Shown here one piece after another: positions 10,601-17,208 of a stretch of DNA of 64,000 nt (position 1 is the first letter of the stretch; each line of letters starts with the position of its first letter). The DNA comes from Runella limosa DSM 17973 (GTDB lineage Bacteria > Bacteroidota > Bacteroidia > Cytophagales > Spirosomataceae): positions 6,890 through 70,889 of the forward strand of contig NZ_KI519425.1 in NCBI RefSeq assembly GCF_000482465.1, read 5' to 3'. The translations under genes and the position numbers were made by a program. Under the pieces are notes generated by a model. It was not told where the DNA came from. It worked only from the letters and a program-made list of their open reading frames with translations, and did not search any database.

Positions 10601-12719
10601 CGGTATATGTTCCTGCGGCAAGATTAGCAACGTCTTCTGTGGTCGCAATGATTGTGCCTCCGCTGTTTTTCCACTCATAACTTTTAATGGAGGTAACACT
10701 CGTGGCGGTTATATCAACTTTCCCATTAGTGCCTCCGTTGCAGGTGACGTGGGTGAGGTTGGCAGTAATGCTTATCTGAATAGGCTGGGTAATGGTAGCT
10801 GTGGCGGTGGTCGTACAGCCTTTTCCATCAGTGACGGTGACGGTATAGTTTCCTGCGGGGCGTCCTACAATGCTACTGCCTCCCGTGCTGCCATCCGACC
10901 AAGTATAAGAATAAGGAGAAGTCCCACCGTTGACATCGACGGTGATGGCACCATCTGTGCCGTCAAAACAACTCACGTTCTTGACCGTCACAGACGCGGT
11001 CATGGGATTGGGTTGATTGACATTGATATTTTTGGTGGTTGTACAGCCGTTCCCGTCTTTTACCGTGACATTATAGGTGCCAGCTGCAACGGCATTGAAA
11101 ACGTTTTGACTTTGAAAAGCACCATTGTTGAGTTGGTATTGTAATGGAGACGTACCCGTGGCAGTTACGGTGATGGTTCCGTTGGCTTGACCAAAACAAA
11201 TGGCATCCGTTTTGGTCAGACTGGTAATGTTAGGAAGGGCATTTACCGTTATTTTGATGTCGTCGGTAGCTGTGCAGCCTTTGGTATCGGTGACTGTGAC
11301 AGTATAGATAGTCGTTGAACTCGGCGATACTGTTTGGCTGGCGCTATTGTTAGCGCCATTGCTCCAACTGTAACTGTAATTGGGGGTTCCTCCGCTGGCT
11401 GCGGCCGTAATTGTAGCTGAACCGCCCGAGCAAATGGCTTGGTCAGCCCCCAAGTTGACTGAAGGTTTGGGGTTGATAACAACCGAGAATGTTTGTGCTT
11501 GACTTGTACAGCCATTGGCCGACCCCGTAACGGTAAACGTACCCGTAATGGGGGAGTTAGTGGTATTGGTAGCCGTAAATACGGGGACTTGACCCGTACC
11601 ACTGCCAGAACTTAGCCCGATGGCGGTGTTGTTGAGTTGCCAACTGAAGGTAGAGGCTGGGGTCGAAGTAAAATCTGTTAAATCAACGGAAGTGCCAGCA
11701 CAGTATTGAAGCGGTGTGCCTGAAGCCGTAGGTAATGTTACTTTAGGGATAGCATATACCGTAAGCGCCACTGGATTGGACGCGATGCGGCAATACCCAA
11801 TGCTAATATTACCTTGCTCGGCGGCCAGTAGTCGGTATCTTGTTCCAGCAGGAGCGGAAGAAACCGAGGTATTGAGCGAAGTAGCCCCCGTAATATCCGT
11901 CCAAGTGCTTCCATTGTCGCTGCTTTGTTGCCACTGAAATTGTGGATTGTTGTAGCCTGGTGAAATAGAACCACTTAGGTTGACGTTTCCGCCTTCGCAG
12001 ATACTAGGTGTACTGGCCGACACCGAAATAGTGGGGCCGCAAGGACGAAACGTAATGTCATCAAGAAGTAGGTCGTTTCCACATCCACCTGCGGCATTAT
12101 TAATGATTTTTAAAACAACCTGTGTTTGGCTGGCAGGAGTTGTAAAAACAAACCCATATTGTTTCCAAGTGAGTGAAGACGATTCTGGGATATTTCCTGT
12201 GCTGTAAGTGCCGAGTAATGTACCTGAAAGTGACTCGATGCGGAAGGTAAGGTTGGGATCTATGCCGCCACCACTACAGGCCGATGGTCTAAGTAAGTTG
12301 GCAATCCAGCCCGCAAATTCGTAAGTGGTGTTTCCGCAAAGTCCACTGATGGTTTGTCGATAAAACTCTCCGATGGTGTAAGAAGCATTGTAAATAGCCA
12401 TCCGACCGTTGACGTCACCAGGGGTGTGGTCTTCGGCTGCATCAAACCAAGAATTACTAAAACAAGAAAAAGTACTATTCGTGACGGTATAGTTACCGTC
12501 ATTAGGGCATGAATTTGTTTGCTGAGTATAAGTAGTACTAGCTCCAGTGGCAGAAGTTGGCAAGGTGGTATAGCCCGTTCCTGTACCAAACGTGATATTT
12601 ACCACTGGGTCACCAAGACTTCCTGTGCAAGTTTGGGCAAAACTGTAGCGTATCGAGCCCAATAACAAGGCCGAAAGAACAGAAAATGCCGTTACTAACG
12701 TTTTGATTCTATGAAACAT
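1..12719 (-). CDS. Giant secreted Ig/PKD/SprB-type repeat adhesin (3' end outside window)
   Basis: One reading frame starts at the ATG complementary to 12717-12719 and stays open to the left edge, so at least 4239 residues are present and the C-terminus is missing. Residues 1-28 form a signal peptide (MFHRIKTLVTAF, hydrophobic core, cleavage after SFA). Residues 30-223 form a beta-sandwich-like N-domain ending in LLLDDITFRPCGP. Then come dozens of Ig/PKD-like modules of about 75-100 residues with motifs such as SYSWSNGA, GTYTVTVTDGKGC and PICAGDTL, typical of SprB and CHU_C-associated repeats. Residues about 1470-1660 are a non-repeat domain resembling a choice-of-anchor domain. From about 2560 to 1 the modules alternate between a type with paired cysteines ending FEPRICECP and an Ig_7-like type with TVDWYDAPTGGN. 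The last units are near-identical 549-bp DNA repeats. By family knowledge such proteins are T9SS-exported surface adhesins; a CHU_C or T9SS sorting domain beyond the window is inferred. Confidence 0.9.
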   Translation of the reverse strand, partial: MFHRIKTLVTAFSVLSALLLGSIRYSFAQTCTGSLGDPVVNITFGTGTGYTTLPTSATGASTTYTQQTNSCPNDGNYTVTNSTFSCFSNSWFDAAEDHTPGDVNGRMAIYNASYTIGEFYRQTISGLCGNTTYEFAGWIANLLRPSACSGGGIDPNLTFRIESLSGTLLGTYSTGNIPESSSLTWKQYGFVFTTPASQTQVVLKIINNAAGGCGNDLLLDDITFRPCGPTISVSASTPSICEGGNVNLSGSISPGYNNPQFQWQQSSDNGSTWTDITGATSLNTSVSSAPAGTRYRLLAAEQGNISIGYCRIASNPVALTVYAIPKVTLPTASGTPLQYCAGTSVDLTDFTSTPASTFSWQLNNTAIGLSSGSGTGQVPVFTATNTTNSPITGTFTVTGSANGCTSQAQTFSVVINPKPSVNLGADQAICSGGSATITAAASGGTPNYSYSWSNGANNSASQTVSPSSTTIYTVTVTDTKGCTATDDIKITVNALPNITSLTKTDAICFGQANGTITVTATGTSPLQYQLNNGAFQSQNVFNAVAAGTYNVTVKDGNGCTTTKNINVNQPNPMTASVTVKNVSCFDGTDGAITVDVNGGTSPYSYTWSDGSTGGSSIVGRPAGNYTVTVTDGKGCTTTATATITQPIQISITANLTHVTCNGGTNGKVDITATSVTSIKSYEWKNSGGTIIATTEDVANLAAGTYTVTVTDNDNCKVSASYTITQPTAISATATPTITTCFGGNDGKISITASGGTGGLVYALCSGSNCTSFGATQTSNQFSGLTAGTYRVRVTDTNGCTTTTSDIVVGQAAQLTASASNTSPACVGGSVILSAANAGAGVNYEWKNASGAIVATTQQFTLSNVQLAQAGTYTLRVYNANGCQNTTTTLVKVNPTPDVNAGADQTICEGTAVTLNATTVGGTTPYTYNWDNGLGTGAAKTVSPTTTTSYIVSLSDANGCADRDTIKITVIPKPQLFTLTAPSDLTICAGIDGIPLTLSGSQTGVLYELVRNTVNIGQGKMGTGSALPMGNYFGGTYQVKASTTTNPACSVMMNGSITVNELPPISGELQALDITICPGEYMSYTAVASGGSGTGYTYTWQDGQTGNPRSFTTNDYLLVEVVITDSRGCTLKRAADLRIAPPITVNLSATPTPICAGQPVTLTASATGGASTLLYEWENGSTATTRTVNPTTTTTYSIKVTDSREGCVEQKNTTVTVFPQPQLYNVTGGGAYCTGSPGLSVGLSGSETGFLYQLKRNGQNVGTAVAGTGAALHFGPQTPTGTYTVEASSTTSPVCAATMNGNVVISIKTKPEISASVAPNPVCAGQSVSFTTTPTVANATYAWTGPNGFTSTDQNPTIASTTTSNTGTYTVIATTAEGCSDTASVSLTVNPSPIASITGPSNLCINNAITLNGNPNGGTTPYTHTWLVTSGASLLTLTNNNNGTANITPTGTGVATISYRVTDANGCQSPVVTYSLGINAALPTATVSAGAPANFTSLVSVRYRSFGLPSEKELYLGIPDLGIAPPRRTQTDASWRSGNNDVTFEYDPATDVLKATIVNSAGTFTLTYPNVAAAINTYRSGQNSCAMNVMQLVVGSQNEPTGSVAFTNVVLNGNAVGNFSGAGLTSWTIRNVDFGMGFKLSGTVVLTGTQPTSAESNKVEILVGNDQTPLVFGCMSANEVCEGQKSTVAFSGLRPNTTFNLKYSIGTTNNLTASVTTDAQGNASFQTAALTLSQNGATLRIDSVQRAVSSACFLPITSNNTTVLAVVNPNPVVSITTTDNSGIANNDAILCEGASTTLTASGGGTYLWNTGASTSSITVSPATSTSYSVTVTSNKGCQTVKNQLITVYPKPQPTAANSGPVCTGEKITFNASGGTAYQWTNAANSVVSAAASFSFDPATLAQSGIYTVKVTDVNGCVQTATTEAVIKDRPIAQATSNSPKCAGQTLMLSAADAGTGATYAWSGPNGFSRPNEQNPIITPAQPQHSGTYLLTVTRNGCSSTTTVEVTIYENPVANALTNSPVCEDSPLNFTAQNAGTGAQYQWKNSAGTVLSTSASFSIAKAALTDAGKYFLTVTKNNCVSGDTVEVIVKPLPNVTIQANTPLCSGQTLQFTSVTSPAATKYEWAGPNSFTSPDQHPKIENVTTNATGIYEVIASLNGCRDTSRISVTVNPTPIAVASASLPVCEGGTITLTAANAGSLAQYEWTNAAGMVVSSSSSFALTNVGVADAGVYRLKVTLGACTNEDTAVVIIYPKPKLTIIGTSCAPNLKSYRVDVTVEGGTLASSAGIITPTGTNAYTISNVLPSVNPLSVSVTSDKGCSVSQNVTAPNCSCPVVNAPSSGGNKKICQDETIPTLSANVGSNETVDWYETSTGGTPIVQGSETFTPTSAGIYYAQTRNLIHDCVSSTRTPVSLTIVPLPKLVIDSTVCSTDLSNFVVWLTTELSGVTVSSSEGTAVNFTNGRYEIIGASPFGTPNITITVTNVDGCKTQVILKKPDCLCPDLAAPVNVGDKEVCFEQTNPSLEATVNANETVDWYDAPTGGNKVATGTLQYTPTQLAVGTHTFYAETRRTDITVRTCVSNTRTAIKLTIKALPVVAASSNSAVCEGTDLQLTTAANANATYLWSGPNSFSASTRIPLRTNAQPDMSGNYIVTVTANGCTVQDSTTVLVKPLPIANTTGVIVCESSPFVLKTPAVLGATYEWLSPTNQVVSIDSLYSVAHASLSQTGTYRVKVTLDGCVQQDTARVTVTPLPLTQALSNAPICAGDTLFLSAANAGSGATYAWQKLATGTVVGNQRLFNIPNAQPNDSGKYVLTVSQNGCENKDSIEVLVKPLPTFAISSNSPICHSDTIKLFTNAAPIGATFEWSGPNEYVSFQQNPIITPARPNLSGLYQVTVKVNGCVKTDTLTYTVFPLPVANAISNSPICENDTLRLTAQNAGIGATYEWRKLGGNVISTQTTFTQPLAQLADAGKYLLKVSLNGCVNYDTIDVLVKKRPVFTLSSNSPICEGDSLRLFVQGAPQGTTFAWSGPKQFLAIDSAVVRSNASLDMSGVYLMTTTLGSCSVTDSIRVTVKARPSVNALSNSPVCEGQQLQLTTTAVNNASYTWQDPNGVTIGTSPQVTINGMQPQQSGKYTVTVTLDGCVANDTVAVTIKPKPTFTVDSVVCAPSLKVYTIYGKTNGTVASPLGTLLQLSDGRFTISELSVGTNTSLVFSKNSCDTTLTVSSPVCPCPTVAIAVTPISQTICDGDTLQTIHALVSAGVTADWYDAPTGGNLIASGTLTFKPSIAGKVYAEARAEISGCLSNSRASAEVIIHPTPSFTAQTISTSCDGLNARKDGQLIIKEITNGLLYDFSVGSTYTGNKTFATAQAIPTDGVLADTLSNPMTLRTYTVRVFDATGCYADRVATLAHRDCICPAPPFVVPESQSVCDNDTLRTIRGFVEPGITVDWYDEQGNLLKKGSIFFKPTKAGIYYAEARDTLSGCKGLVRVPSYAFINPMPSFDLVVTRGTCDGTDVRPDAKITIIDVKNGKRYDYTKGTAYAGNKTYDNATDIPADGIALKNLANPPATEFYSFRIFDSTGCYTDSTVAFEPRICECPKPPFVVPESQAVCEGDTLRTVQGFVDSGVTVDWYDAPTGGNLLLRGSIFFKPTQSGTYYAEARDTLTNCEGLVRAPSYAFVNELPSFDLDAQKASCKDFVAQNDAKIVLKSLKNGSRFDFSVGSVYVGKRTYNDAFDIPADSILVQNIANPATSQTFTIRIFGEPNCFTDKTVTIQRTDCGCNPPSFDLVVTRGTCDGTEVRPDAKITIVDVKNGKRYDFAKAKTYTGNKTYDNATDIPADGIALKNLANPSATEFYTFRVFDSTGCYTDSTVAFEPRICECPKPVFVVPESQAVCEGDTLRTVTGFVDSGVTVDWYDAPTGGNLLLRGSILFKPTQAGIYYAEARDTLTNCKSTSRAPSYAFINELPSFDLVVTRGTCDGTEVRPDAKITIVDVKNGKRYDFTKSKTYTGNKTYENATDIPADGIALKNLANPSATEFYTFRVFDSTGCYTDSTVAFEPRICECPKPVFVVPESQAVCEGDTLRTITGFVDSGVTVDWYDAPTGGNLLLRGSILFKPTQAGIYYAEARDTLTNCKSTSRAPSYAFINDLPSFDLVVTRGTCDGTDVRPDAKITIVDIKNGKRYDFAKAKTYTGNKTYDNATDIPADGIALKNLANPSATEFYTFRVFDSTGCYTDSTVAFEPRICEC

Positions 12720-12784
12720 TCACACGAGTTGACTAAACCTATCTCAGACTTAGCCAAAATCGTGCCATTTAGTAGAGTACTCTC

Positions 12785-14461
12785 TTACGATTCCCAAATT
12801 ATACTTTCTTTGTTTTCGTACCAAGGTTCCATCATTGAGGCATAATTTTTTTCAATAACGTTTCTTTTTGTTTTCATTGTTGGGGTAAGCATGTTATTAT
12901 CAATCGTCCAAGTACCCTTTATGATGACTATTTTCTGCACTCTTTCGTATGTTTTTAGGCGAGGATTGAGGTCTGTAAGGGTCGAAAATAGACTTTGTTG
13001 AATGGCATCTTTTTCTAAATTTTGCGCCATTTCTGATAATACAACAAGCGCGATGGGCTGTGGTAAATTTTGGCCTACGACACAAATTTGCTCAATCATT
13101 TTGTTGTCGGCAAAGCCAAATTCAATTTGTGACGGTGCCACATATTCTCCCTTCGACGTTTTATACATTTCTTTGACCCGACCCGTAATTTTGAGGTATC
13201 CATCTTCATCGACTTCGCCCACATCGCCCGTATGAATCCATCCTTCTGAGTCGATGGTGTCGGTCGTGAGAGATGGTTCGCGATAATAACCCAGCATATT
13301 CCAAGGCGAGCGGGTTAAAATTTCACCCGTACCTTCCGCAATGACGACCTCCATGCCTGGGTAAATTTTGCCCACACTACCATCTTTGGGGTTGTCGTGG
13401 GGCATCATGCACACCGCCCCTAAGTTTTCTGTCATCCCATAGGCTTCCTGAATGGTAATTTCCAAACGCCTAAACCAACGAATCAAAGAAATTGGCATCG
13501 GTGCTGCGCCCGTAAGTACCAGCTGGGCTTCATTGAGCCCAAGCCCTTTTCTGATTTTTTTCTTGACAATACCACTCAATATTGGAATTTTGAGCAGCAT
13601 TTCTAGCTTTTTCTGCGGCATTTTGGCTAAAATTCCGAGCTGGAATTTAGTCCAAATACGGGGTACAGCCAAAAAATGGGTTGGACTTGCCGCTGCTAAG
13701 TTTTTGGCAAATGAATCAAGCGATTCGGCAAAATAAACAGTTCCGCCGGTGCCAAGGCTGGTCGCTTCGACAATGTTGCGTTCAGCAATGTGACAGAGGG
13801 GTAAGTAAGAAAAAAAGCGCGGGTTGGCTACATCGTAGCGGAGAATATGTTTGGTTCGACCAACGGCCTCTGATACTGCTCGGTGCGTCACCATCACTCC
13901 TTTGGGGTTTCCAGTGGTTCCCGAAGTATAAATGATTGAAAACAACTCATCAGGTTGAGGCGTCGGGTTGTCGGAAATAGGGGTGTGGTTGGCCAAAATG
14001 TCATTCCACTGAATGTGTTCAGGATCAGGATTATAAGTGGGAAATGATATACATTTAATAGAAGAAGAAACTCCTTTTTTCATTCCTGACCAATCGTCGA
14101 GCTTACCTACAAACAAAACCGAACAACCACTGTGGGTGAGCACTTGCTGAAGCTGGTCGGCGGTAAGGGTGGCATAAAAAGGTACGGAAACGTGGCCTGT
14201 CATCATAATGGCCAAATCAGCAATAATCCATTCGGCACAGTTTTTTGAAACCAGCCCGATGTTGCTTTGCGGCGGTAGGTTGAGCGAGCGCAAGTAGGCC
14301 GAAATCCGCCGCACTTGATCACCGACTTCTTTCCATGTATAGTCTCTAAAACTATCCCCAAAAGGCTGACGAAGATAAACCTGATGAGGACATTCTTTCT
14401 CCCAATGGTATAAATTGTCAACAAAGGTAGTTACTTGCGTAGGCGAATTGGTGGCTTTCAT
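12785..14461 (-). CDS. fadD-like: Long-chain fatty acid--CoA ligase (AMP-forming)
   Basis: A 558-residue member of the ANL superfamily that activates fatty acids to acyl-AMP and then acyl-CoA in the cytoplasm. The adenylate-binding P-loop is YTSGTTGNPKGV at about residues 176-188. The YGMTENLG segment, the GWIHTGDVG motif near 407-415 and the ITGRVKEMYKTSKGEYVAP hinge follow in the usual order, so all core motifs are present. The length is slightly short of the 600-residue long-chain Bacteroidota enzymes but has no visible truncation. It lies 65 bp upstream of the giant adhesin gene on the same strand, and co-transcription is possible but unproven. The upstream region has a -7-like box inside a 9-bp inverted repeat (14484-14514), suggesting repression, perhaps by a fatty-acid sensor. 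Chain-length specificity cannot be read from the sequence. Confidence 0.9.
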   Translation of the reverse strand: MKATNSPTQVTTFVDNLYHWEKECPHQVYLRQPFGDSFRDYTWKEVGDQVRRISAYLRSLNLPPQSNIGLVSKNCAEWIIADLAIMMTGHVSVPFYATLTADQLQQVLTHSGCSVLFVGKLDDWSGMKKGVSSSIKCISFPTYNPDPEHIQWNDILANHTPISDNPTPQPDELFSIIYTSGTTGNPKGVMVTHRAVSEAVGRTKHILRYDVANPRFFSYLPLCHIAERNIVEATSLGTGGTVYFAESLDSFAKNLAAASPTHFLAVPRIWTKFQLGILAKMPQKKLEMLLKIPILSGIVKKKIRKGLGLNEAQLVLTGAAPMPISLIRWFRRLEITIQEAYGMTENLGAVCMMPHDNPKDGSVGKIYPGMEVVIAEGTGEILTRSPWNMLGYYREPSLTTDTIDSEGWIHTGDVGEVDEDGYLKITGRVKEMYKTSKGEYVAPSQIEFGFADNKMIEQICVVGQNLPQPIALVVLSEMAQNLEKDAIQQSLFSTLTDLNPRLKTYERVQKIVIIKGTWTIDNNMLTPTMKTKRNVIEKNYASMMEPWYENKESIIWES

Positions 14462-14483
14462 CGTGGGTCAATTGATTTAGGTG

Positions 14484-14514
14484 TTTTAACAAAAATAGTA
14501 TTATATTGTTAAAA
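14484..14514 (-). promoter_or_regulatory. Inverted repeat over a -7 box upstream of the acyl-CoA ligase gene
   Basis: TTTTAACAA (14484-14492) and TTGTTAAAA (14506-14514) are a perfect 9-bp inverted repeat with a 13-bp spacer, 23 bp upstream of the ligase start codon. The minus-strand box TATTTTTG (14497-14490) fits the Bacteroidota -7 consensus TAnnTTTG and lies inside the repeat. This is the geometry of a repressor operator; the regulator is unknown. Confidence 0.45.
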
Positions 14515-14605
14515 AATTGATTTGTATTGATGAAAATCGTTTTCCTATGGAAGAAATTCCCGTACCTACGGCCAAAGATGCACGAGAATTTCTTCATAAA
14601 AAAAA

Positions 14606-15577
14606 CTAAGGCTTAATTAACACTTTTCCCCAACGCCCATGCGCTTCGGCGTGGGTAACGGCTTTGGCTACTTCGTCCAATGAATAAGCGGCTTCAATCG
14701 GCATCTGCACTTTCCCCGTGGCAAGCAACTCAATTACTTCCCCCGCAACGCGGTGGCGAGTGGCAGCGTCGGTGCGCTTCATCCAGTCGGTCAGCCAAAA
14801 ACCTTTGACCACAAGCTCGCGGAAAATCATCAGTCCAAAATTGATGTTAGGGTCTTGCAAACTCATCAACCCATACACAAGCATAACACCCCCTCGGCCC
14901 ATACATTTGAGGGCTTCGCTGGCGGTATGCCCACCGACGCACTCCAATACGGCGCGTACGCCTTCGTGGTTGGTAATTTGCTGGACTTTTTTGGGTACAT
15001 TTTCTTCTTCGGTATTGATAATTTCGTCGATTCCAAGGCCTCTTAGTTCTTCGTTGAGGTCATTGCGGCGTACCGTTCCAATCGTTTTGATGCCTCTCAT
15101 TTTACAAATTTGAATCACCATTTTTCCTAAAGCCGAAGCACAGGCCGTAATCATGAGCCATTCGCCCGCTTTTACGCCCGATTCTTCCACCATCGCAACG
15201 GCCGTAAATGGGTTAACAAAAAGTTGGGCAGCCACCTCGTCCGACATAGCCTCGGGCACAGGAATGAGGGTACGGTGGTTGGTTAAAACGTACTCGCTCC
15301 ACGCGCCAATCGCCGTAAAACTTACGCGCGTACCAGTGCCAAGTTTTACGTTTGTTCCTGCTTGTTCAATCACCCCAACTCCCTCAAACCCTGCGCCCGA
15401 GGGTAACTGAGGCCGAATACCGTATAGGTTTTGGACAAACATAATATCGGAAGGATTGATGGGACTTGCCAATACCCGAATCAGTACCTCGTCGGGGCCA
15501 GGAGTGAGTGGGTTTACTTCTTCTACGTGAAGAATGTCGGCAGGTTTTCCAAAATGTTGGAATACGACTCGTTTCAT
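14606..15577 (-). CDS. MDR-family NAD(P)H quinone/enoyl oxidoreductase (ETR-like)
   Basis: A 323-residue medium-chain dehydrogenase/reductase without the catalytic zinc cysteines, so not an alcohol dehydrogenase. The N-terminal GroES-like domain carries SPINPSDIMFVQNLYGIRP, which resembles mitochondrial-type trans-2-enoyl-CoA reductases. The Rossmann part follows (TACASALGKMVIQICK, then GIKTIGTVRR). The chosen start is ATG at 15577, giving MKRVVFQHFGKP, the usual family N-terminus; an in-frame upstream Met at 15628 would add 17 unconserved residues. It is divergent from plsC and lies beside an acyl-CoA ligase, so a role in lipid metabolism (enoyl-CoA reduction) is plausible. A general quinone reductase is the alternative. 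Confidence 0.8.
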   Translation of the reverse strand: MKRVVFQHFGKPADILHVEEVNPLTPGPDEVLIRVLASPINPSDIMFVQNLYGIRPQLPSGAGFEGVGVIEQAGTNVKLGTGTRVSFTAIGAWSEYVLTNHRTLIPVPEAMSDEVAAQLFVNPFTAVAMVEESGVKAGEWLMITACASALGKMVIQICKMRGIKTIGTVRRNDLNEELRGLGIDEIINTEEENVPKKVQQITNHEGVRAVLECVGGHTASEALKCMGRGGVMLVYGLMSLQDPNINFGLMIFRELVVKGFWLTDWMKRTDAATRHRVAGEVIELLATGKVQMPIEAAYSLDEVAKAVTHAEAHGRWGKVLIKP

Positions 15578-15647
15578 AAGAGTTTTTAGGTTAATGGGTA
15601 CGGAATAAAATCTAATTTTACGGTTCAATATTCGACAATTTATTTTT

Positions 15648-16373
15648 ATGAAGCTACTCTATACCATTTGGTGTGTTTTCTGGCTGATGCTGATTTTTTT
15701 GTTGCTGTTCCCTTTTATGTTTATCTGTCTTCAACGGGAAGCGTGGAAACCGTCCGCTCATTGGTTAAACCGATTGTGGGGTAAACTGTTTTTTCCCTTG
15801 GCGGGGATTAAAATTGAAGTAGAGTATCAATTTCGTCCCGACCCTTCGCAAGCATACGTATTTTGTGCCAATCACTTTTCATACCTTGACATTGCGGTAA
15901 TGGGGGTGATTCTTGAGAACTACTTTGCTTTCGTGGGTAAACATGGGGTTAAAAACATTCCGTTGTTTGGCTATATGTTTCAAAAACTTCACATTCAGGT
16001 CAACCGCGAAAACAGCCAAAGCCGCGTAGGGTCGTTAAGTCGGGCTCTAAAAACACTGGCAAAGGGGAGAAGTATTGTGATTTATCCTGAAGGAGGTATA
16101 AAAACGAAAAAGCCACCTCAGATGCACTCGTTTGTGGACGGGGCATTTAAGATGGCAATTCAGCAGCAAGTGCCAGTAGTACCTGTCACCTTGCTGACTA
16201 ACTATAAAATCTTGCCTGATGAGACACCCATTCGGCTAGCTCGTTATCCAATGAAAGCCATTGTACACGAGCCACTCGTGACAGTTGGGTTGGGGCAAGA
16301 AGACGTTATGACGCTCAAAAACAATTGCTTTGAGGTCATTGACGGGGCCTTAAGTGGCGCTCACAAACTATAA
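15648..16373 (+). CDS. plsC: 1-acyl-sn-glycerol-3-phosphate acyltransferase
   Basis: 241 residues. Converts lysophosphatidic acid to phosphatidic acid in phospholipid synthesis at the inner membrane. One or two N-terminal membrane segments lie at residues 5-28 (IWCVFWLMLIFLLLFPFMF). The catalytic HX4D motif is NHFSYLD with His76 and Asp81. The substrate-binding block is YPEGG at 147-151, and VPVVPVT lies further on, all in the correct order and spacing for the PlsC/LPLAT family. The gene is divergent from the MDR oxidoreductase and convergent with the sigma-factor operon; its stop codon abuts the terminator stem of that operon. Confidence 0.9.
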   Translation: MKLLYTIWCVFWLMLIFLLLFPFMFICLQREAWKPSAHWLNRLWGKLFFPLAGIKIEVEYQFRPDPSQAYVFCANHFSYLDIAVMGVILENYFAFVGKHGVKNIPLFGYMFQKLHIQVNRENSQSRVGSLSRALKTLAKGRSIVIYPEGGIKTKKPPQMHSFVDGAFKMAIQQQVPVVPVTLLTNYKILPDETPIRLARYPMKAIVHEPLVTVGLGQEDVMTLKNNCFEVIDGALSGAHKL

Positions 16374-16415
16374 AAAAAGCAATCAACCGAAGCTTTAGGC
16401 GACCGATTGATTGCT
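16372..16415 (-). terminator. Intrinsic terminator of the ECF sigma operon
   Basis: Arms 16378-16389 and 16404-16415 pair at 11 of 12 positions (AGCAATCAATCG family). On the minus strand the stem is followed by a run of seven T. The TAA stop of the small downstream gene (16395-16397) lies in the loop. The A-run overlaps the plsC stop, so the element may also serve plsC weakly. Confidence 0.7.
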
Positions 16416-16634
16416 CTTATAATTTTGTGAATACGCCAGAATGTTTGAAACTACGCTGTTTGAAGGCGTCCGCTCAATTTTATTCATTAGACTTTTCATC
16501 TCAAGGGCATCGAGATAAAATTCTAATAACTCTTGATCCCCGATAAGGGCATCTTCTATGAGCACATTTTCGTCTTCGGTGGTTTCTTCGTAAACATACC
16601 GAATTACATCATCTGGGGTAAACAGTTGTATCAT
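16395..16634 (-). CDS. Small acidic protein coupled to an ECF sigma factor
   Basis: A 79-residue protein (MIQLFTPDDVIRYVYEET...) rich in Glu and Asp and predicted mostly helical, with no signal peptide or membrane segment. Its start overlaps the end of the sigma-factor gene by 26 bp, so translational coupling is likely. I recall similar short ORFs beginning with this MIQLFTPDDVIRFVY-type sequence downstream of ECF sigma genes in other Cytophagales, but no function is known to me. Its size, acidity and position would suit a soluble anti-sigma or accessory factor. That is an inference; there is no recognisable anti-sigma domain or zinc motif. Confidence 0.75.
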   Translation of the reverse strand: MIQLFTPDDVIRYVYEETTEDENVLIEDALIGDQELLEFYLDALEMKSLMNKIERTPSNSVVSNILAYSQNYKSNQSVA

Positions 16635-17208
16635 ATATAGGAACGCGGTTGCTGAGTTGCTTTCGCAAATTAATCAGCGCGTAACGCATTCTCCCCAAAG
16701 CCGTGTTGATACTCACTCCTGTGGCATCGGCAATTTCCTGAAAACTCATGTCTTCGTAATGGCGCATAATAAGCACCTGACGCTGAGGATCGGGTAACCG
16801 TTGAATCAGTTCGCGGAGGTGTTCATGTGTTTCTTGACGAATTTGGAGCGACTCGATTGAGTCTTCCGAAAAGTCTAAGGTATTGAACACACTGCTTCCA
16901 TCTTCAAACACTACTTCCGGGTAACGTTTATCACGCCGAAAATGGTCAATAGCCAAATTGTGAGCAATTCTCAATATCCACGGCAAAAACTTGCCCTCAT
17001 CGTTATACTTACCAGACTTGATGGTATCCACAGCTTTAACGAAGCTATCTTGCATCAAATCCTCAGCTACGTACTGATCTTTAACAATCAAATAAATAGT
17101 GGTGTAAATCTTTGACTTGTGACGCTGAACAAGTTTTTCGAAGGCTTTCTCGCTGCCTTGGATGTACAATGAAACAAGCTCACTGTCGCTAACTTGGTAC
17201 TTTTCCAT
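16609..17208 (-). CDS. ECF-type RNA polymerase sigma factor
   Basis: 199 residues. Region 2 lies at about 25-95, with the core-binding sequence DQYVAEDLMQDSFVKAVD and LPWILRIAHNLAIDHFRR. Region 4 lies at about 130-185, with LPDPQRQVLIMRHYEDMSFQEIADATGVSINTALGRMRYALINLR, the recognition helix. This layout is the standard sigma-70 group 4 (ECF) pattern and directs RNA polymerase to a specific promoter set. No transmembrane anti-sigma gene is adjacent. Instead the gene overlaps a 79-residue acidic ORF. It is not a SusC/D-linked FecI type, since no FecR or TonB receptor lies nearby. A good -33/-7 promoter is visible upstream (17307-17338). Confidence 0.92.
   Translation of the reverse strand: MEKYQVSDSELVSLYIQGSEKAFEKLVQRHKSKIYTTIYLIVKDQYVAEDLMQDSFVKAVDTIKSGKYNDEGKFLPWILRIAHNLAIDHFRRDKRYPEVVFEDGSSVFNTLDFSEDSIESLQIRQETHEHLRELIQRLPDPQRQVLIMRHYEDMSFQEIADATGVSINTALGRMRYALINLRKQLSNRVPIYDTTVYPR

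Noticed and set aside
14547-14609. Possible 20-residue ORF (MEEIPVPTAKDAREFLHKKN) on the plus strand
   Set aside because: Plausible codons but no homology I know, no clear promoter, and its end overlaps the oxidoreductase stop; could be a gene remnant, not supportable.
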